64,000 nt of DNA, from NCBI RefSeq assembly GCF_025947345.1, contig NZ_CP110011.1, forward strand, positions 4,836,001-4,900,000, read 5' to 3'. This document shows positions 28,101-35,081 of this stretch, piece by piece (within the stretch, counting starts at the first letter, position 1; each line of letters opens with the position of its first letter). Source of the stretch: Flavobacterium sp. N502536. Lineage in GTDB: Bacteria; Bacteroidota; Bacteroidia; Flavobacteriales; Flavobacteriaceae. The translations under genes were made by a program, and so were the position numbers. A model generated the notes under the pieces. The model was not told where the DNA came from, ran no database searches, and saw only the letters and a program-made list of their open reading frames with translations.

Positions 28101-29123
28101 ATTATTTGCTACAAAATCTAACCTTCCGTCTCCATCAAAATCGCCAGCCAACTCTGTTTTATCAAAAGCAAGATTATTAGTATATCCCCTCTCAATTCTT
28201 TCCTCACCATTACGAATTGGTGCATAAGTAAAAAAAATAGGATTTGATTCTTCATTTTGAGCATTTATTTCCTTTATACTTTCAACTCTTTCATAGCCCA
28301 AAATTGTGTCCTCAATGTGTGAAATTTTATAGGTTCTAAAAACACTATTATTGGCATAGACCATAATATTATCCAGTATCTGGGTGGCATAAACCGGTAC
28401 ACCCTTCAAATAATCCCTTTCAATACGTTTTGAATCTCTATAATTAAACTTAATCTTATTTTGGGCAGCAATTCCTGCTGTTGTGTTTCCACTGAAAACA
28501 ATTGTATCAATATATAGTTGATTGATGCTGTTGTAAGTAACCGTTTTATAATTATAATCTATAAAATTGCCATTTACATCTTCAAAACGAACAATATACC
28601 AAGCATTTAATGAAACAAAGTTTTGTAAACTTCCTGAACCTTTTGAGCCGTACCAACTTCTTGACCCATCAGGAGCAGTAACGATAAAATAAGTTGTCGT
28701 ACCCTCAATTTTCAGTTCAATTCTAGTATTACTTTTATACTCCGTTTCATAAGTTGAACCACTAGCCCAGTAGGTTCCTGTTTTTACTAACAAACGCTGA
28801 CCGTCTAACGCTAATTTATCATCTGCGTCAAAATCAACACCATCTACAAAGCCGTCTATATCACGACGGGTTGCAATGCGACTAATAGTAGAAATGCTAT
28901 TAATATTCCATCCTTGCCCAGCTATACCGCCTCGTATACCGCTACTATAATTAAGATTTATAACTGGAGCAACTCCTTTTATACTTGGAGGAACTGCAAT
29001 AGGTAGACTATAGGTAGCTGTGCCTGAAGCAGAAATTTGTAATTCTCCTTTTGTATCTGTAAAATTTTGAGAAAAAGACAGAGAAGTAAATAATATCGAA
29101 ATAAAAAAGTAAAATTGTTTCAT
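22164..29123 (-). CDS. SpvB/RHS-repeat toxin-like protein with variable C-terminal tail
   Basis: 2319 residues. A signal peptide ends SLSFSQ. Next is an SpvB-like N-terminal domain (about 20-300: SGTATYSLPIAVPPSIKGVAP, GGIAGQGWNI). FG-GAP/VCBS calcium-binding repeats follow at about 328-685 (DFDGDGRLDF, DFNGDGKSDI, DYNGDGKTDI, DINGDGKSDL), then YD/RHS repeats (about 1050-1560). A carbohydrate-binding-like jelly roll occupies about 1600-1760. The RHS core (about 1905-1978) has GHEHLQSIGIIHMNGRLYDP, LHRFLQPDNYIQ and YVLNNPLKYTDPSG. The last 340 residues are the variable tail: a Gly/Ala-rich hydrophobic stretch, then a polar end of unknown fold. RHS cores usually encapsulate and cleave off a C-terminal toxin. 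No T9SS sorting domain is present, so the export route is unclear. Confidence 0.88.
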   Translation of the reverse strand: MKQFYFFISILFTSLSFSQNFTDTKGELQISASGTATYSLPIAVPPSIKGVAPVINLNYSSGIRGGIAGQGWNINSISTISRIATRRDIDGFVDGVDFDADDKLALDGQRLLVKTGTYWASGSTYETEYKSNTRIELKIEGTTTYFIVTAPDGSRSWYGSKGSGSLQNFVSLNAWYIVRFEDVNGNFIDYNYKTVTYNSINQLYIDTIVFSGNTTAGIAAQNKIKFNYRDSKRIERDYLKGVPVYATQILDNIMVYANNSVFRTYKISHIEDTILGYERVESIKEINAQNEESNPIFFTYAPIRNGEERIERGYTNNLAFDKTELAGDFDGDGRLDFVANNQLFTNLFNGSSGNAPIGLPTELSAGFKYVVTTLTANRLNTFQSIVHQSRVSASSNTDKTFKVYNLINGAVQLGYAKSFITNTVPLLLSQGIPVNLDTDIDLGHRDESYVPTIENINLEGDFNGDGISEIFIIIPKIKYRNEKIVYWFPDGTKAGSLIHTVITGNGEDMYVGDLNPNSSTIMGDKGFVKLPPNATYKLTNSKNYVMDFNGDGKSDILSVIGTGYTIYSFKQLAVAPWIELETIGTGTLDKFSATKQILFGDYNGDGKTDIMLPDSEGAEGAVQWHIYYSNANPAGGEFFTKESHNIVEYRPDTSKSADYKTQVHFSNYYAMDINGDGKSDLVRVWRKYYKDDWSINNHDTQWQVTGFINNIGKVGVAGFTYGYNSGVFTSNSPDIPIPVPSNYKYDGANTDLVLIRGHYNKIEYYQFNKNVDAENRLISVTESNGNVKQTIEYKPMEAIGGGLGTAATDFYSSSGTATYPNIEIIRNSGSYLVSKLTATINGVSKYQDFRYRGFVSNFDYGTVGFTRTTRSSWYLSASDTKIWKTLYNDVALRGANTITWSSTNSSTVFDAVPTNLLSTKTNVFSTYINPTSKVYNVLLDSQTNVDALSGVKSESTYTYDGLVNATLYYGLETKSVVKQYTGASLQGSVTTDSQYDNDPTGVGSAYYIGRPKKVNTSANNVGSGDTRTTEEVYTYTGSNLTKTEKKGHNTYAIIEDMTYDLLGNLLTKTVSAPAAVPAPTAPTARIIKDEYDTTKRFVVKKTDHQGFITTYAYNTLGQVTKSTNYMGVINDFTYDNWGKLINSTVTNASTVPLTTTIVYAKLATGGYVTTSTNNLEAKTVVEYDVLGRVVKNSTKGFTTNSMISKQVVYDGLGRKQKESEPYLSAPNLWTSYEYDYLVRPTKITAPTGKIQTLSYSVLTTTSNDDGKITTATVDALGNKVQSTDPGGTINFKYYADGQLKESDYLGNKVAITIDGWGNKIAMSDPSAGSYSYSYDAFGQLKTETTPNGTTSFVYDAAGKPTEKTIVGPVTNSKTTYAYNTLSQVTSSTYVDNVETKTTTNIYEYDALKKLFKTTETTPYAVFVKQLTYDSLGRVDKETSTATAAGKTSSKTIKNTYQNGFPWQILDDATQTVLWQSNTLNERGQLLTATLGNGIAITNAYDQYGYVTQIKHDKTSPAVVNIMTLNTAFEIKRGNLNSRTNSLFSRNEIFKYDGLDRLTEYTNGLGIQETQAYDDKGRITQNTVGTYEYDTTKTYQNKAITPTPEASGYYGNREGIFNDSMEDRTSWGTEKYPNTAFYSYDNTTAAHSGKNSLKLANTLSTEQYVFSDKWVDINNTVATEYTYSAWFYSDNPQAQVFLYMKDAANTITQANVVSNTKGVWTQIVSTFLVPANVKKLRLRLDNNGLGNIWFDDVQIRKTSDPATTARALNITYNTFKSPIQIEETGIDKISFTYNDGNDRSSMFYGGLQTDKLLRTYRKHYSADGSMEVKHNTVTGAVEFVTYIGGDGYSAPIVLKSDGTTQNYLYLHRDYQGTITAISDQTGTVVEKRLFDAWGNIVKVQDGAGNILAGLTVLDRGYTGHEHLQSIGIIHMNGRLYDPKLHRFLQPDNYIQEPYNTQNYHKYAYVLNNPLKYTDPSGEEIVLGVAVAIGAAIAALTYTITALVADVPFSVGGLVKSTFIGAASSAVTFGIGSAAGSLFTNFYSQAAFQAAAHGTFQGTMTAISGGKFWSGFAAGALSSIAASTWSGGSSAPETHSFGGASFKETFNHQGISGFLGANNGIGMIAFGTVSGGAGAALTGGNFWQGAVTGLVVSGLNHFVHEIQGENPNRTMAKNIVAKYKHGNIDEVEQWLDEHPFINKNGIVSFEGISGVSVNINKSNGNPNYLNDAFDSAAKKGITTLLTTCIKGLIGGGGLLLSDGGLAKVPVRPFRSDLLTLSESNARNALIDYVFRPQGPQQTPAFINGYNPYSGPSRFDTYYKAK

Positions 29124-29129
29124 AAGACC

Positions 29130-29579
29130 TTATTGCTTAATAATTTTAATTGTTTTCTGATCGCCGTTTGAATAGTTTAAAACCACTAGGTATACGCCAA
29201 TTGAATAATCATGAAAGGAGATATTTTGGGTATTATTCCTTTCAATATTAGAATAACTCTTCAAGATTTGTCCATTAAATCCATAAACTATTATAGACGA
29301 AATTGCGTTATTATCTATTAATTCCCATTTAAGATAAAGCTCTTCTTTTACAGGATTAGGATAATAAGAGATTTGGTCTTCAGGAAAGAATTTTTCTAAA
29401 TCTTCATCAACAATAGCTTCGATTTCTTTTATTTCCCTTACTTGTTTTGCCGTACAGCCACTCAAACATAAAGATCTAGAGGTTTGATTACCTGCATTAT
29501 CATATCCAAAATTAATTTTCTGCTGGGCATTCGAAATAAAAGAAATTAAGAATATTACAAATAGTATTGTTTTTCTCAT
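29130..29579 (-). CDS. Small secreted T9SS type A sorting-domain protein preceding the RHS gene
   Basis: 149 residues. The signal peptide ends ISNAQ. A short mature segment includes a single RHS-like YD motif (NFGYDNAGNQTSR) and two cysteines (LCLSGC). An acidic linker leads to a C-terminal type A sorting domain: ISYYPNPVKEELYLKW, IIVYGFNGQILKSY, YSIGVYLVVLNYSNGDQKTIKIIKQ read in parts. It is 6 bp upstream of the RHS gene, so the two are almost certainly co-transcribed. The shared YD motif plus the export signal suggest a secreted companion, or a remnant from a time when the RHS protein and the sorting signal were linked. Biochemical function is unknown. Confidence 0.8.
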   Translation of the reverse strand: MRKTILFVIFLISFISNAQQKINFGYDNAGNQTSRSLCLSGCTAKQVREIKEIEAIVDEDLEKFFPEDQISYYPNPVKEELYLKWELIDNNAISSIIVYGFNGQILKSYSNIERNNTQNISFHDYSIGVYLVVLNYSNGDQKTIKIIKQ

Positions 29580-29852
29580 ATCAAATTAAAATTAGTTTTT
29601 AAGCAAAGAAAAAACATAATAGAATAATATTCTTACGGGTTTCCACATTTTACCCTCGATTTTTTTAAGTTGCCAGAAAACACAAGGAAAGATTTATTTT
29701 ATTGGATAAAAAAAAACCAAAATCTAAAGACTTTGGAGATCGATTTTGTAGTTTCTTATAAAATTGACTACTATTTTAATATATAATTAAATGTAAAATT
29801 TTTAGATCATCTACAAAATGGTTCGAGAATTGTGCCGTTAGACTACAATGAG

Positions 29853-29886
29853 AAAAGCTTCAGAGAAATCTGGAGCTTTTTTTTTT
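29853..29886 (+). terminator. Terminator-like hairpin
   Basis: Stem AGCTTCAGA (29856-29864) pairs with TCTGGAGCT (29869-29877) around GAAA, followed by a long T run. On the plus strand no gene precedes it, so it may be a leftover of a lost plus-strand gene or RNA. Confidence 0.65.
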
Positions 29887-29901
29887 ACTATAGTATAAAT
29901 C

Positions 29902-30480
29902 TAACTGCGAAGTCAGGAGACATTCGTCTTTCCATATTTACGCTTCAAAGAGCAGGCTTTCAAGGTAAAAATTTTCAATAAACTACAAATATAAATTAGA
30001 ATTACTAATCTTTTAATTTAGTACTTCTGCCGCAATTTCACAAAACCATAGCAAGCAGTTAGTTACTCTTCATGCCCCTATCATACTTGTCTGTATATTA
30101 CAGGACGTGAAAGCGCTATAAGCAATAATATTTCAATTATTATCATCAAAATTGGCCTATGCCAAGAAACTGTTATCCAAAGACTAGTCTGCTGTTGAAA
30201 GTCAATACTGTTTGTAATATTTTTAAATATTTCCAATTTTTTCGCAAAGAATATACTTATTACTGTGATATACATGTAGCAGATAAATGCTGATAGGACT
30301 AACTTTTTTCGACTTGGGATTTTCCAATTAAAAATTAATGACAGCACAAGTATAATAAGATTAAAAGATGAACGGGTATCCAAAACTTTATGGCTTGCCC
30401 TAAGTTGTTATTACTTTTGGTTATCATTGTTGACGGGCTTTTTAGCATTTCCGGAATGCCAAATAAATGTTCGTAAAGTC
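29902..30480 (-). repeat. Segmental duplication, truncated copy A
   Basis: This segment matches 32552-33150 nearly base for base over about 580 bp, in the same orientation. It covers the 3' two-thirds of the membrane-protein gene at 32722-33204 and its downstream DNA. It ends abruptly at GCTGATGC, where DNA matching the PorP 3' end begins (30489). The segment is therefore a product of a rearrangement. Confidence 0.85.
30081..30480 (-). pseudogene. Truncated copy of the 160-residue membrane protein gene
   Basis: The frame encoding LVLSLIFNWKIPSRKKLVLS, then FQQQTSLWITVSWHRPILM, is nearly identical to the intact gene at 32722-33204. Upstream, a one-base deletion near 30350 (AGTATAATAAG against AGTGTAAGTAAG) breaks the frame. 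The first ~20 codons are lost at the 30480 junction. The C-terminal end also differs (VIYRQV). It is not expected to be functional. Confidence 0.8.
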
Positions 30481-30488
30481 CTGCTGAT

Positions 30489-30696
30489 GCCCTTGTACCC
30501 AAAAATATGCCCGCAATTAATAAAAAAAGGTGAAAATGATACCTTTTTTGTCACAAAAACCTAATGTTGCTAATTTTCTAAATTTATCAAAAAGAATTGC
30601 CTGTTTTTGATACAAATAGAATTATTTTACTCATTTAAAACAAGATAATGTTCTCAGAAATTTATCATTCTAAGTTTCGTGGCAACATCGTGGCAC
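30489..30696 (+). repeat. Direct repeat, copy 2 (PorP 3'-end segment without its gene)
   Basis: It matches 20141-20338 in the same orientation. It includes a degenerate copy of the PorP tail codons, the AAAAAAGGT/ACCTTTTTT terminator hairpin (about 30522-30552) and the CGTGGCA pair (30678-30684 and 30689-30695). No PorP gene is upstream here, because the segment is fused to the truncated duplication. The rest of 30697-30852 shows no gene. Confidence 0.8.
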
Positions 30697-30852
30697 ATGG
30701 TGTTTTTGAAAACAAGAAATACAGCAAAATAATGTGCTAAGAAGCCTAGAGTCAAATATATTAAAAGATCATATCCTGTTTAGTTAGTTCTTTTTTATAA
30801 ACTAACTGTTACAAATGAATAGATCTAAACACCTTACAATCAAGCATAGTTC

Positions 30853-32258
30853 TTATATTTTACTTTCTAATGCAGCATCTAACATTAAATAGTGAAGATC
30901 TATATTCTTTACAAAAGGTTTTAACAATTCGCTTCCAGGTCCATATGCTGCCAATTCTACATAATCTCCTGAATGATCCATACTAATCCACCCTATACCG
31001 TTATGTTTTTTCTGGATTTCAGAAAGAGCTTTAAAGGGTAATTTTTTATAATTATACAGACCACTTTCCTGTTTTTCAATCCCGGAATAGAAATTTAGCA
31101 AATGAACAGCTTCTTCATCTGTTAAATTTATTTTATTGGTTTCGTATATCCAATCTTTGATCTGTTTTTGATTAAAATCACTATGAATAGCATTTAAAAT
31201 ATATTCATTGGTATACTTATACTCCGCAATACTGTTAAAGTTTTTTGTAGCATCTGTTCCATATATTAGCCCGGATTTGCATTACCATGATCTGTCGTAA
31301 TGATAACAAGCGTTTCTTTATCTTTTTCAGCAAAATCAATTGCAGTTTTTACAGCTTCATCAAAAGCCAGCTGATCATGAATCAGAGCAGCGATATCATT
31401 GGCATGAGCAGCCCAGTCAACTTTCCCCGCTTCAATTAATAAAACAAAACCATTTTCGTGATCCTTCATCTGATCAATTGCCGCCGCACTCATCTCTGCC
31501 AAAGAAGGCGTCTGTTGTAAATCCAAAATATTAGCTCTATCAATCGAATAAGGAAGTGCTCCGGAAGCAAAAACCCCCAATACCTTTTTCCCTTTTTTTA
31601 TTTTTTCTAAATCTGATTTTTCCTTTAAAATTTGATATCCTTTCTGCTCATAAATTTTATAGATATCCTTTTTATCTGGTCTTTTTGAGGCATTAAAAAA
31701 ATCATCCCCACCCCCTAGCAGCACATCTAAACCAAGATCAGAATACATTTCTGCTATCTCATTTTCAGCATTTCTCTTTTCTGAGTTAACACAGAAACCA
31801 GCTGGAGTAGCGTGCGTAATGGTAACAGTTGTAACACAACCCGCCTTTTTACCCGCTTTTTTGAATTTCTGCCAGATTGGAAGATGTTTCTCTCCATTAC
31901 TACCAACATTCAGAACGCCATTTTTAACACGCTGACCACCACCAAAGGCAGAACTTGCGGCTGCAGAGTCGGTAACAGATGAACTGGCAGATGCGGTATC
32001 CATTAAAGCTCTTGAAACCTTATTTTCAGCATAAAGACTCATCCAATTTCCATTTTTTCCCAAAATGTTCTGAGCATAAAGATTTGCCATCTGAAGCGTC
32101 CCGGAACTCATTCCGTCACTTATTAAAAAAATTATGTTTTTGGCTTTTTTATTCTTTTTTTCTATTTTTTCTAAATCATTAGAAAAAATAACTGAAGGGC
32201 TAAGGGTGAAAAGCCCCGCTATTACACTTGATCCTTTTAAAAATTTACGTCTGTTCAT
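30853..32258 (-). pseudogene. Tat-exported alkaline phosphatase, interrupted by one frameshift
   Basis: Full length about 465 residues once two frames are joined. The first (31266-32258) starts with a twin-arginine signal (MNRRKFLKGSSVIAG). It carries alkaline phosphatase superfamily motifs: IIFLISDGMSSGT (metal site), VTDSAAASSAFGGG (catalytic Ser region), HATPAGFCVN, EAGKVDWAAHAND and ITTDHGNANPG, then a stop. The second frame continues LIYGTDATKNFNSIAEYKY and ends DAALESKI at 30853. One extra base in the CCC at 31270-31272 would restore the frame. All metal-ligand motifs lie before the break, but losing ~140 C-terminal residues would probably destroy folding. The enzyme would release phosphate from organic esters in the periplasm. 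Confidence 0.85.
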
Positions 32259-32721
32259 TATCAGTTTTAATTTATTTTTAATACGTTCGACATCGTATAT
32301 TTTTGTTTAGATCGATTAATCCTTTTTTTATTTCTAAAATATTGTTCTACATCTCCAATTCCGTTCTTGATTAATTCTGAGTCAGAAATATAGAATAACT
32401 AACGAAAAAACGACAAATCTGTAATTCTTTTTCAGAAATATGTACTACAGTTTCAGAAAATCGATCTGTTCTTGACGCAATAAAAATACAAATAAATATC
32501 TCTAACGCAATATTGTTGCGTTAATTTTTTATTAGTTAATCAAATAAAGATAGCAGCTGTGAAATCAGGAGACATTTGTCTTTCCATATTTACTCCTCAA
32601 AGAGCGGGCTTTCAAGATGAAAATTATCAACAAACTACAAATGTAAATTAGAATTACTAATGTTTTAATTTAGTACTTCTGCCCTATTTTTATAAAATAC
32701 TCGTTAGCAATCAATTACTCT
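32259..32721. other. 460-bp intergenic region with duplicated segment edge
   Basis: It lies between the alkaline phosphatase start and the end of the membrane-protein gene and must hold the phosphatase promoter. Apart from the hairpin at 32503-32530 and the left edge of duplication copy B (from 32552), no gene, RNA or operator was recognised. Confidence 0.5.
32503..32530 (+). terminator. Orphan terminator-like hairpin
   Basis: TAACGCAA (32503-32510) pairs perfectly with TTGCGTTA (32516-32523) around a 5-nt loop, followed by ATTTTTT. No plus-strand gene precedes it. It lies just before the duplicated segment. Confidence 0.5.
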
Positions 32722-33150
32722 TCATATCCCTATCGTACTTGTCTGTATAGTATTAGGACGTGAAAGCGCTATAAGCAATAATATTTCAATTATTATCATC
32801 AAAATTGGTCTATGCCAAGAAACTGTAATCCAAAGACTAGTCTGCTGTTGAAAGTCAATACTGTCTGTAATATTTTTAAATATTTCCAATTTTTTCGCAA
32901 AGAATATACTTATTACTGTGATATACATATAGCAGATGAATGCTGATAGGACTAATTTTTTTCGACTTGGGATTTTCCAATTAAAAATTAATGACAACAC
33001 AAGTGTAAGTAAGATTAAAAGATGAACGGGTATCCAAAACTTTATGGCTTGCCCTAAGTTGTTATTACTTTTGGTTATCATTGTTGACGGACTTTTTAGC
33101 ATTTCCGGAATGCCAAATAAATGTTCGTAAAGTCCTGCTGATGCACTGAT
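32552..33150 (-). repeat. Segmental duplication, intact copy B
   Basis: Partner of 29902-30480, in the same orientation. It contains most of the intact 160-residue membrane-protein gene and ~170 bp downstream of it. Identity ends at GCTGATGC, inside the fourth dozen of codons from the start. Confidence 0.85.
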
Positions 33151-33204
33151 ACTTAAAAAGATAATACAGGCAATTAAAATCGGGTTTGTCAATTTCGTTT
33201 TCAT
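32722..33204 (-). CDS. Hypothetical four-helix membrane protein
   Basis: 160 residues with four predicted membrane segments: PILIACIIFLSISASAGLYE, HLLILLTLVLSLIFNW, LSAFICYMYITVISIFF and MIIIEILLLIALS. The loop between segments one and two includes EHLFGIPEMLKSP, and SWHRPILM precedes the last helix. No enzyme motif is recognised. It is reminiscent of small DUF1772-like integral membrane proteins, but I cannot assign it. Its start is 1 bp after the stop of the SGNH hydrolase gene, so it is the last gene of that three-gene operon. A truncated, broken copy lies at 30081. Confidence 0.7.
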   Translation of the reverse strand: MKTKLTNPILIACIIFLSISASAGLYEHLFGIPEMLKSPSTMITKSNNNLGQAIKFWIPVHLLILLTLVLSLIFNWKIPSRKKLVLSAFICYMYITVISIFFAKKLEIFKNITDSIDFQQQTSLWITVSWHRPILMIIIEILLLIALSRPNTIQTSTIGI

Positions 33205-33205
33205 A

Positions 33206-33847
33206 CTATTTTATGTTTGATAATTTGTTGATTAAAGATTTTACTATTGCTTTTTGCCCATCAATAGTAAGATGTATACCATCATACTGAACGAATTCAG
33301 GATTTACAGGATTTCCAAATTCTTCTGTTAAATCAATTACGGGTTCTGGCTGGGCTTTCAAATATTTACTAATTTCATTTAAATCTAAATTTTTCAAACT
33401 CAGTTGTTGCGTTTTGAATGGCTGAAAATTTTCTGCTTTTTTCTCGTCAATTGATGCTGGTGTAAGCCAAACAATATTTGCTTTTGCGTCTTTATTAATT
33501 ATTTCTTTTATAGTACTGAGATTTGCAATCGTCTCTGCTAAAGAAACGGATGTTTTTTGATTTCCATAACGAATACAATCATTTGTGCCCAAATGACAAA
33601 TTACCCAATCGGGACTTAATTTTACTTGTGCTGTTATTTTACGAAGTGCTTCTGTTGTAGTTTGTCCTGAAATCGCAGCATTAATGATGCGAATATTATC
33701 TTGTGGTCGTCTTTGATCTAAAAGATATTGCAAAATATAAACCCAGGAGTTTAAAGCATCTGCTGTACTTTCGCCAATTACTAAAACAGTCTGATTTTTC
33801 TTGAAAGGAAGTTTATCAATTTTAAATATAAAGTCTGAATTTGTCAA
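33206..33847 (-). CDS. SGNH/GDSL-type hydrolase
   Basis: 213 residues. Block I reads VLVIGESTADAL, with the nucleophile Ser27 in GES in place of the usual GDS. Block II is INAAISGQTT (Gly), block III is CHLGTNDCIRYGN (Asn), and block V is YDGIHLTIDGQ (Asp and His of the triad). This is a complete SGNH set, so esterase, acylesterase or lipase activity is expected. No signal peptide is obvious, suggesting a cytoplasmic enzyme, unlike many family members. The start overlaps the upstream gene by 4 bp (ATGA type), and the next gene follows 1 bp after its stop, so all three are translationally coupled. The substrate is unknown. Confidence 0.85.
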   Translation of the reverse strand: MTNSDFIFKIDKLPFKKNQTVLVIGESTADALNSWVYILQYLLDQRRPQDNIRIINAAISGQTTTEALRKITAQVKLSPDWVICHLGTNDCIRYGNQKTSVSLAETIANLSTIKEIINKDAKANIVWLTPASIDEKKAENFQPFKTQQLSLKNLDLNEISKYLKAQPEPVIDLTEEFGNPVNPEFVQYDGIHLTIDGQKAIVKSLINKLSNIK

Positions 33848-34119
33848 AAGTTCTGATGCTGTATTTTGGCCTGGTCATCATAAACTTTTTTAGCTAATCG
33901 ATATTCTTCTATTGACATACTGTATAGCTGTGCAATTTGATCATCATTTAAGTTTGGTAAAAAATTCAAGAACTTTTCCGGGTGCATATGAAGCAATATT
34001 TTGTCTGCATATGCTATTTTTTTTGTTTCCATTTTATTAATTGTTTTTTCTTGTGCGTTTATGTTTCCTATACTAGTTAAAAAGAGCAGCGTGAGAAATA
34101 CGTTGTTTATTGTTTTCAT
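33844..34119 (-). CDS. Small secreted protein of unknown function
   Basis: 91 residues with a signal peptide ending GNINAQ. The mature part is charged and helical (YADKILLHMHPEKFLNFLP, NDDQIAQLYSMSIEEYRLAKK). No domain is recognised. It is the first gene of an operon with the SGNH hydrolase and the membrane protein. A perfect inverted repeat (34153-34171) lies 34 bp upstream and looks like an operator of the neighbouring winged-helix regulator. Periplasmic location is inferred from the signal peptide. Confidence 0.72.
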   Translation of the reverse strand: MKTINNVFLTLLFLTSIGNINAQEKTINKMETKKIAYADKILLHMHPEKFLNFLPNLNDDQIAQLYSMSIEEYRLAKKVYDDQAKIQHQNF

Positions 34120-34152
34120 AATAATTAACTATTTTTAGTTTATAAATAATTC

Positions 34153-34171
34153 TAGTTTGCAATACAAACTA
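34153..34171. promoter_or_regulatory. Operator-like inverted repeat, site 1
   Basis: TAGTTTG-CAATA-CAAACTA is a perfect 7-bp inverted repeat with a 5-bp spacer. It lies between the winged-helix gene and the operon starting at 34119, at promoter distance. Its partner at 35082-35100 has the same geometry. Confidence 0.7.
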
Positions 34172-34185
34172 AAAAAGCAAAAAAA

Positions 34186-34479
34186 TTAGAGATGCAAATA
34201 TTTTTTTATTTTTTCCACATAATTTTCAAAGGCATTTTTCCCTGTTTTTGTTAGTTTACAAATTGTTTGCGGATAGTTTCCTTTAAATGTTTTTTCTACT
34301 TCAATATATTTTGCTTCATTTAGTTTCTTAATCTGATGGCTTAAATTGCCTTGTGTTGTTTTGGTAATCTCTTGTAGATAACCAAAATCAGCTTGTTTCA
34401 TTTTTACAAGAGCAGAAACAATAGCCAAACGAACAGGTGCATTCAAAACAGGGTCTAATTCATCAAAAGTCTCCGCCAT
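34186..34479 (-). CDS. Winged-helix transcriptional regulator (HTH_34/MarR-like)
   Basis: 97 residues, essentially one DNA-binding domain. An N-terminal helix (DPVLNAPVRLAIVSALVKMK) precedes the helix-turn-helix QEITKTTQGNLSHQIKKLNE and a beta wing (EVEKTFKGNYPQTICKLT). A C-terminal dimer helix ends the protein (FENYVEKIKKYLHL). This matches the small HTH_34-type regulators often paired with membrane proteins. It follows the membrane protein at 34484 by 4 bp, so both share a promoter. Matching inverted repeats upstream of this operon and of the next one suggest autoregulation and control of the SGNH operon. No effector-binding domain is visible. Confidence 0.85.
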   Translation of the reverse strand: MAETFDELDPVLNAPVRLAIVSALVKMKQADFGYLQEITKTTQGNLSHQIKKLNEAKYIEVEKTFKGNYPQTICKLTKTGKNAFENYVEKIKKYLHL

Positions 34480-34483
34480 TCGA

Positions 34484-35047
34484 TTATAATTTTGAATTTT
34501 TAAGTATATATCCCGGAATTAAATAACCTACAATAATTGCAAAACCGTGAAGCAAAACTTTGAATTCGCCTCTAATAAAAACACAACAAACAGATGCAAT
34601 AAGAAAACAAACACCACCAAGCATCAACGGTTTAAACTTCAGTACCATTCCCGAAACTGTTGTGCCAATTGCAGCTAATATCAATGTATAAGTAAAGGGT
34701 TCAATTTTTTGATAAACACTTACAAATACTATGGCAATAAATCCAAAAGCCAAAGCCATCCAAAGTTTTTTAAGGAAAAAATTCAAATGAGTTTCCGATG
34801 TTTTATTTCGGTTGTAATTAATTGTTATTAGCAGCGCGATAGCAACCAAAATAGGGAATGGCAAAAAATAGTATTTAAAATCCGTTTTCGTCTCAAGCAA
34901 AAATTGAAGAATACTTGCCGTAGCCAAAGTCCAACCCCAAAGCAAAAATATAAAGCTATGTGACCTGATGTTTTCTTTTGTTTGATTAATTACTTCTGTA
35001 ATAAGCTTCAAACTCTGTTGTGGTGTCAATTTGATTTCTTTTTCCAT
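34484..35047 (-). CDS. Hypothetical multi-span membrane protein cotranscribed with the regulator
   Basis: 187 residues. The soluble N-terminus includes LTPQQSLKLITEVINQTKEN, a pattern found on Bacteroidota proteins encoded next to HTH_34 regulators. About five to six hydrophobic helices follow, for example SFIFLLWGWTLATASILQFL, FPILVAIALLITINY and LHGFAIIVGYLIPGYIL. No catalytic motif is seen. The 4-bp spacing to the regulator gene implies a two-gene operon. A role as membrane sensor or partner of the regulator is possible but speculative. An operator-like repeat lies 35 bp upstream of the start. Confidence 0.75.
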   Translation of the reverse strand: MEKEIKLTPQQSLKLITEVINQTKENIRSHSFIFLLWGWTLATASILQFLLETKTDFKYYFLPFPILVAIALLITINYNRNKTSETHLNFFLKKLWMALAFGFIAIVFVSVYQKIEPFTYTLILAAIGTTVSGMVLKFKPLMLGGVCFLIASVCCVFIRGEFKVLLHGFAIIVGYLIPGYILKNSKL

Positions 35048-35081
35048 AAAGAAGATATTAATTTACTCTGTAAATGTAAAG

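Noticed and set aside
29812..29840. Second tRNA T-arm-like fragment (GGTTCGAGA)
   Set aside because: The flanking arms do not pair and the acceptor strand is not convincing, unlike the fragment at 20541.
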